The notes beneath the pieces are model-generated. The model was not told where the DNA came from, did not search any database, and worked only from the letters and a program-made list of their open reading frames with translations. A stretch of DNA of 64,000 bases from Prorocentrum cordatum (Eukaryota; Sar; Dinophyceae; Prorocentrales; Prorocentraceae): contig CAUYUJ010020675.1 in the NCBI GenBank assembly GCA_963575745.1, positions 1-64,000 of the forward strand. The letters run 5' to 3'. How positions within the stretch are numbered: position 1 is the stretch's first letter; every line of letters starts with the position of its first letter. The position numbers were made by a program, and so were the translations under genes. This document shows, piece after piece, positions 60,061 through 64,000 of the stretch.

Positions 60061-61229
60061 TCCGGGGCGCTGGGAGCTAGTTGGCAAGAAAAATCTCGAC
60101 AGACATTTTGAGGAATTTTGGTCGGTTGAAAATTTTGTTCTCAAAATTTCAACATTCGTTAGAGCTCTAGTATATTTCCCGTGATATTCGATCTTATTCC
60201 CGCTCGCCATCTTGATCTCAGCTCGATCGGGTACCTTTTACTTCCAAAAAGCGTCCAGGCTAGATCGGCCGTTTCGAGTCATCTTGATGCGCGGTGACGG
60301 TTTTCTCAAGATAACTCGAGCTTCAGGACAGCTACAGAGCTGGTAAGCACAGCTAATCGATTCAGAATGATCAGGCGCGTTCGCCTGTTGAACCCAGAGG
60401 TCTGAACTCGGTCTGCTAGCCGAGCTAGGTCCGCAAACCTATTCGTATTATTCGAGTCATCTTGACAGACGCTCTCGGTTTTCTGTACTTAATTCGAGCT
60501 ACAGGACAGCTACATAGCTGATACGTACAGAATCTGATTCAGAATCATCAGTGGCCGTTGTCTGTTGAATCCAGAGCTCTGAACTCGGTCTGCCGTCCGA
60601 TCTAGAATCGCGAAACTATTCGTATTGTTCGAGTCATCTTGAGAGATGCTGTCCGTTCTCTGCACTTAACTCGGGCTGTAGGGGGGCTGCGTGGCTGGTA
60701 ATCACTGGAATCGATTCGGAGACATCAGGCGCGTCCGCCTTTCGAATTCAGAGCTCCGAACTCTGTCTGCTGCCCGAACTAGGTCCGCGAAACTATTCGA
60801 CTTGTTCGAGTCATCCTGAGAGGTGCTGTCGGTTTCCTGCACTTAACTCGGGCTGTAGGGGGGGCTGCAGGGCTGGTAATCACAGGAATCGATTCAGAGA
60901 CATCAGACGCGTCCGCCTGTCGCATGCAGAGGTCTGAACTCGGTCTGATACTCGAGCTAGGTTTGCCAAACTATTCATATTGTTCGAGTCATCTTGAGAG
61001 GTGCTGTCGATTTACGCACGTAACTCGGGCTGTAGGAGAGCTACAAAGCTCGTACAGAAGACAATCCAGAAGCATCGGGGGCGTTCGGCTGTTGCATCCG
61101 AGAGATCTGAAATTGCTTGGGCTGAAAAACTATTTTTTCTTTGTAATTTTCTTCGACATTATATGTTGGCAGGAAGCTCTACGTCCCCCGGCGGTAACAA
61201 AGGTTGACGGTTTACCGCCGGCACCCAGT
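60061..61229 (+). repeat. HLE-I remainder with regular 177-178-bp monomers
   Basis: It continues the fragment 44602-44651 (ending GAGTAAT). The CGAGTCAT landmark falls at 60453, 60630, 60807 and 60985, giving spacings of 177, 177 and 178 bp. The hairpin at 61184-61229 closes it; the internal inverted repeat has a 3-bp loss (TCTACGTCCCC). Confidence 0.78.
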
Positions 61230-62440
61230 AATACCTCGTAGAGCTCTCATGGTAACAGAGCTAGAGGAATTCGGCGACAGGGTGGAGCTAGTTGACGAAT
61301 TTTCGAAAAAGGACGCGATCATACCATCCGCGGCCTGGCTCAGTCGATTTTCCAGCTCTAACCATTCGTTTGGGCTGATAATTGCGCAGAGCGAAGCTTT
61401 ACATCACAGAAAATGCCTCTCGAGTTCTTAGCTCATTCCGTCGACAAATGCTTCTGAGCGAAGCCAGGAACCTGACCGCAGATTTACATAGAAAAATTGG
61501 AAGTGACTCGTAGAGCTTCCCTAAGCTAGCAGCTGGAAGCTTAAGAGTAATTCGGACGCACTGGCGGGCTAGTTGGCTCGAAAAATCTCGACGGAACTTT
61601 TGGTGACTTTTGCTCAGTTGAAAACTATGTTCTCAAAATTTGAACATTCGTTAGAGCCTTAGTATTTTTTCCCGTGATCTATGATCTTAGTGCGACATCG
61701 CCATCTTGATGTCAGCTCGATCGGGTGAATATTACTATCGGAAAGTACTGTGGCGGGATCGGTTGGCGAGTGCTATGTTGGTAGGTGCTGTCGGTTTTCT
61801 CAACTTAACTCGAGCTATAGGCATGCTACAGAGATGGCAAGCACAGCTTTCGGATTCAGAATGATGATGCGCGTCTACATGTGGCGGGAGAATGTTCAGC
61901 GCTGGATATGTAAGACGTTATGATCGAAAAACCTCTTTGCATGAGTACTACACTTGATTGTGTGATTTGGTTTTCTCAACTTAACTCGAGCTGTAGGGCA
62001 GCTACAGAACTCTCAGGCACAGCAGACGACTCAGAATCATCATGCGCGTCTGCCCATTGCGCCAGAACTCTCGAAGTGAGCTAGAATTCGAGCATCGATT
62101 GAACAACTTATTCACTATGAGTCGGAATGTTGGTAGGTGCTCTCGGTTTTTTCAGCTCAACTCGAGCTGTAGGCAAGCTACAGAGCTCTCGGGCACAGCA
62201 GGCGGCTCAGAATGATCATGCGCGTCTGCTCATTGCGCGCGAGCTTCCAATATGAGTTAGAATTCGAGAAACCATTCAAAAAATATTCACTATGAGTCGG
62301 AATGTTGGTAGGTGCTGTCGGTTTTCTCAACTTAACTCGAGCTGTAGGGCAGCTACAGAGCTCTCAGGCACAGCAGGCGATTCAGAATGATCATGCGCGT
62401 CTGCTCATTGCGCGCATACGAGTCGTGTTGTTGGTTTTCT

Positions 62441-62477
<37 letters not shown>

Positions 62478-62674
62478 TATATATATGGCAAGGAAGCTCT
62501 ACGAGTCTCCCGGCGGTAACCAAGGTTGACGGTATACCGCCGGCGCCCAGTCGAAGATTTGAAGAAAATCTACTACGAAGTTCTCTGCTTCGATTCTGGG
62601 CACTCTTACGCGTGGAAGGAGCTCTACGAGGTTCCCAGCGGTGACCAGGTTGACGGTTCACCGCCGGCGCCAGT
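61230..62674 (+). repeat. HLE-III interrupted by a complete HLE-I
   Basis: HLE-III starts at 61233 (ACCTCGTAGAGCTCTCATGG) and breaks after GGAAGT at 61504. A complete HLE-I variant (5' end GACTCGTAGAGCTTCC) occupies 61505-62551 and contains an (AT)n tract at 62444-62486. HLE-III resumes at 62552 (CGAAGATTTGAAG), matching 11760-11800, and ends in a hairpin at 62631-62674 (left arm CCAGCGGTGA, one mismatch). Confidence 0.72.
62444..62486. repeat. (AT)n microsatellite
   Basis: About 43 bp of alternating A and T with one G interruption, lying just before the GGAAGCTCTACGAG inverted repeat of the host HLE-I. Confidence 0.9.
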
Positions 62675-63837
62675 TCCGGGGCGCTGGAGAGCTAGTTGGC
62701 AAGAAAAATCTCGACGGAACTTTTTGTGACTTTTGGTCGGTTGAAAATTTTGTTCTCGAAATTGAACCATGCGTTAGAGCTCTAGTATTTTTCCCCATGA
62801 TATTCGATCTTATTCCCGCTCGCCATCTTGATCTCAGCTCGATCGGGTACCTTTTACTGCCAAAAAGCAGGCAGGCGGGATCGGCCGCTTCAAGTGATCT
62901 TGACACGCGATGACGGTTTTCTGAACATAACTCGAGCTTTTCGACAGCTACAGAGCTAGTAAGCACAGCTAATCGATTCAGAATGATGAGGCGCGTTCGC
63001 CTGTTGAATCTAGAGGTCTGAACTCGGTCTGCTAGCCGAGCTAGGTCCGCAAACCTATTCGTATTATTCGAGTCACCTTGACAGACGCTCTCGGTTTTAT
63101 GTACTTAACTCGAGCTATAGGACAGCTACAGAGCTGATACTGACAGCAACCGATTCAGAATCATCAGTCGCATTTGTATGTTGAATCCAGAGCTCTGAAC
63201 TCGGTTTGCTGCTCGATCTAGAATCGCGAAACTGTTCGTATTGTTCGAGTCATCTTGAGAAGTGCTCTCGGTTTTCTGCAGGCTGGGGAGGGGCTACAGT
63301 GCTGGTGGTCACAGGAATCGATTTGAAGACATCAGGCGCGTCGGCCTGTCGAATCCAGAGCTGGGAACTCGGTCTGCTGCCCGAACTAGGTCCGCGAAAC
63401 TATTCGTATTGTTCGAGTCATCCTGAGAGGTGCTGTCGGTGTTCTGTTCTTAACTCGGGCTGTAGGGGGGCTGCAGGGCTGGTAATCACAGAAATCGATT
63501 CGGAGACATATCAGACGCGTCCGCCTGTCGCATTCAGAGGCCTGAACTTGGTCTGATACTCGAGCTGGGTTTCCAAACTATTCGTTTTGTTAGAGTCATC
63601 TTGAGAGGTGCTGTCGGTTTACGCACGTAACTCGGGCTGTAGGAGAGCTACAGAGCTCGCAAAGAAGACAATCCAGAAGCATCGGGGGCGTTCGGCTGCT
63701 GCATCGAGAGGTCTGAAATCGCTTGGGCTGAAAAACTATTCGTTCTCTGCTTTTTTCTCTCACATTATATATTGTCAGGGAGCTCTACGAGTCCCCCGGC
63801 GGTAAGGAAGGTTGACGGTTTACCGCCGGCGCCCAGT
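62675..63837 (+). repeat. HLE-I remainder
   Basis: It starts TCCGGGGCGCTGG, continuing the outer HLE-I that began at 44555, and holds about five monomers. The hairpin at 63791-63837 has loop GGAAGGTTGACGG. This closes the last HLE-I of the 44.5-kb stack. Confidence 0.75.
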
Positions 63838-64000
63838 TGGTCGACCCGGCCAGAAAAGAAGATGTGATAACTTTGGGTGGCTTAACTCGTAGAGCTTCCC
63901 GTAGCAAGTTGTTGCTGGAAGCTTAAGAGTAATTCCGGGGCGCTGGAGAGCTAGTTGGCAAGAAAAATTTCGACGGACCTTTTGATGACTTTTGGTCGGT
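63838..64000 (+). repeat. HLE-II segment and start of another HLE-I
   Basis: TGGTCGACCCGGCCAG resumes the outermost HLE-II (44535-44554, ending GTGCTAGT). At 63884 a new HLE-I 5' end AACTCGTAGAGCTTCC begins and runs off the window. Confidence 0.7.

Noticed and set aside
1-64000. Tandem array of 5'-truncated retroposons sharing a 3' end (HeT-A-like telomere array)
   Set aside because: Variable starts after each CAGT first suggested this, but the starts match the right halves of interrupted elements and the left halves can be found. Nesting explains the data better.
1-64000. Centromeric satellite
   Set aside because: A 178-bp period and dense LINEs are suggestive, but monomers occur only inside HLE-I in blocks of 3-6 and no long array is present in this window.

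Overview
The window looks like a repeat-only stretch of a eukaryotic nuclear genome. No host gene, rRNA, tRNA or CRISPR was recognised. Two kinds of mobile DNA fill it. (1) Seven non-LTR retrotransposons (called LINE-A to LINE-G here), all on the + strand, encode a coiled-coil ORF1, an APE-like endonuclease, a reverse transcriptase (RT) and an RNase H-like domain. (2) They sit in a mass of short non-coding elements about 0.35-1.2 kb long (called HLE-I, HLE-II and HLE-III here, for hairpin-tailed Helentron-like elements). The organism is probably a protist. An alveolate (perkinsid or dinoflagellate) is my weak guess, from the unusual RT motif and a GCTCAAG string at two LINE 5' ends; no host gene is present to confirm it.

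HLE structure: HLE-I begins AACTCGTAGAGCTTCC and carries the inverse GGAAGCTCTACGAGT(T/C) near its 3' end. HLE-II begins ACCTCGTAGAGCTCTT and carries AAGAGCTCTACGAGGT. In both, a strong hairpin follows the internal inverted repeat and the element ends in CAGT. The hairpin stem is CCGGCGGTAA/TTACCGCCGG in HLE-I and CCGGCGGTGA/TCACCGCCGG in most HLE-II, a compensatory change. A 5'-terminal repeat paired with an internal 3' repeat, a 3' hairpin and insertion without an obvious target duplication fit Helitron2/Helentron-type non-autonomous rolling-circle elements best. HLE-I also carries 3-6 internal monomers of about 178 bp.

Layout: 1-3546 nested HLEs; 3547-6692 LINE-A (5' truncated); 7029-11468 LINE-B; 11497-13376 HLEs; 13377-19448 LINE-C (full length, 10-bp target duplication); 19459-27308 HLEs with an inverted and GC-rich patch at 25.5-26.1 kb; 27309-31386 LINE-D; 31415-32451 HLE-I; 32452-38231 LINE-E; 38264-39410 HLE-I; 39411-41570 LINE-F (5' truncated); 41602-44534 HLEs with an inverted block; 44535-64000 a deep Russian-doll nest of HLEs containing LINE-G (47015-52769, full length, 15-bp target duplication, disrupted). 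From 44.5 kb on, the left parts of interrupted elements are stacked and their right parts follow in reverse order, almost like balanced brackets.

How the parts interact: all seven LINE copies have their 3' junction in the loop of the HLE hairpin, and six of seven keep the left hairpin arm at the 5' junction, so the LINEs look specialised for this target. The LINE proteins share unusual traits: the RT catalytic box is WADN in all six copies that keep it; the four RNase H acidic residues occur in circularly permuted order; an unrecognised ~90-residue block precedes the RNase H; and ORF1 and ORF2 lie in the same frame separated by one stop codon.
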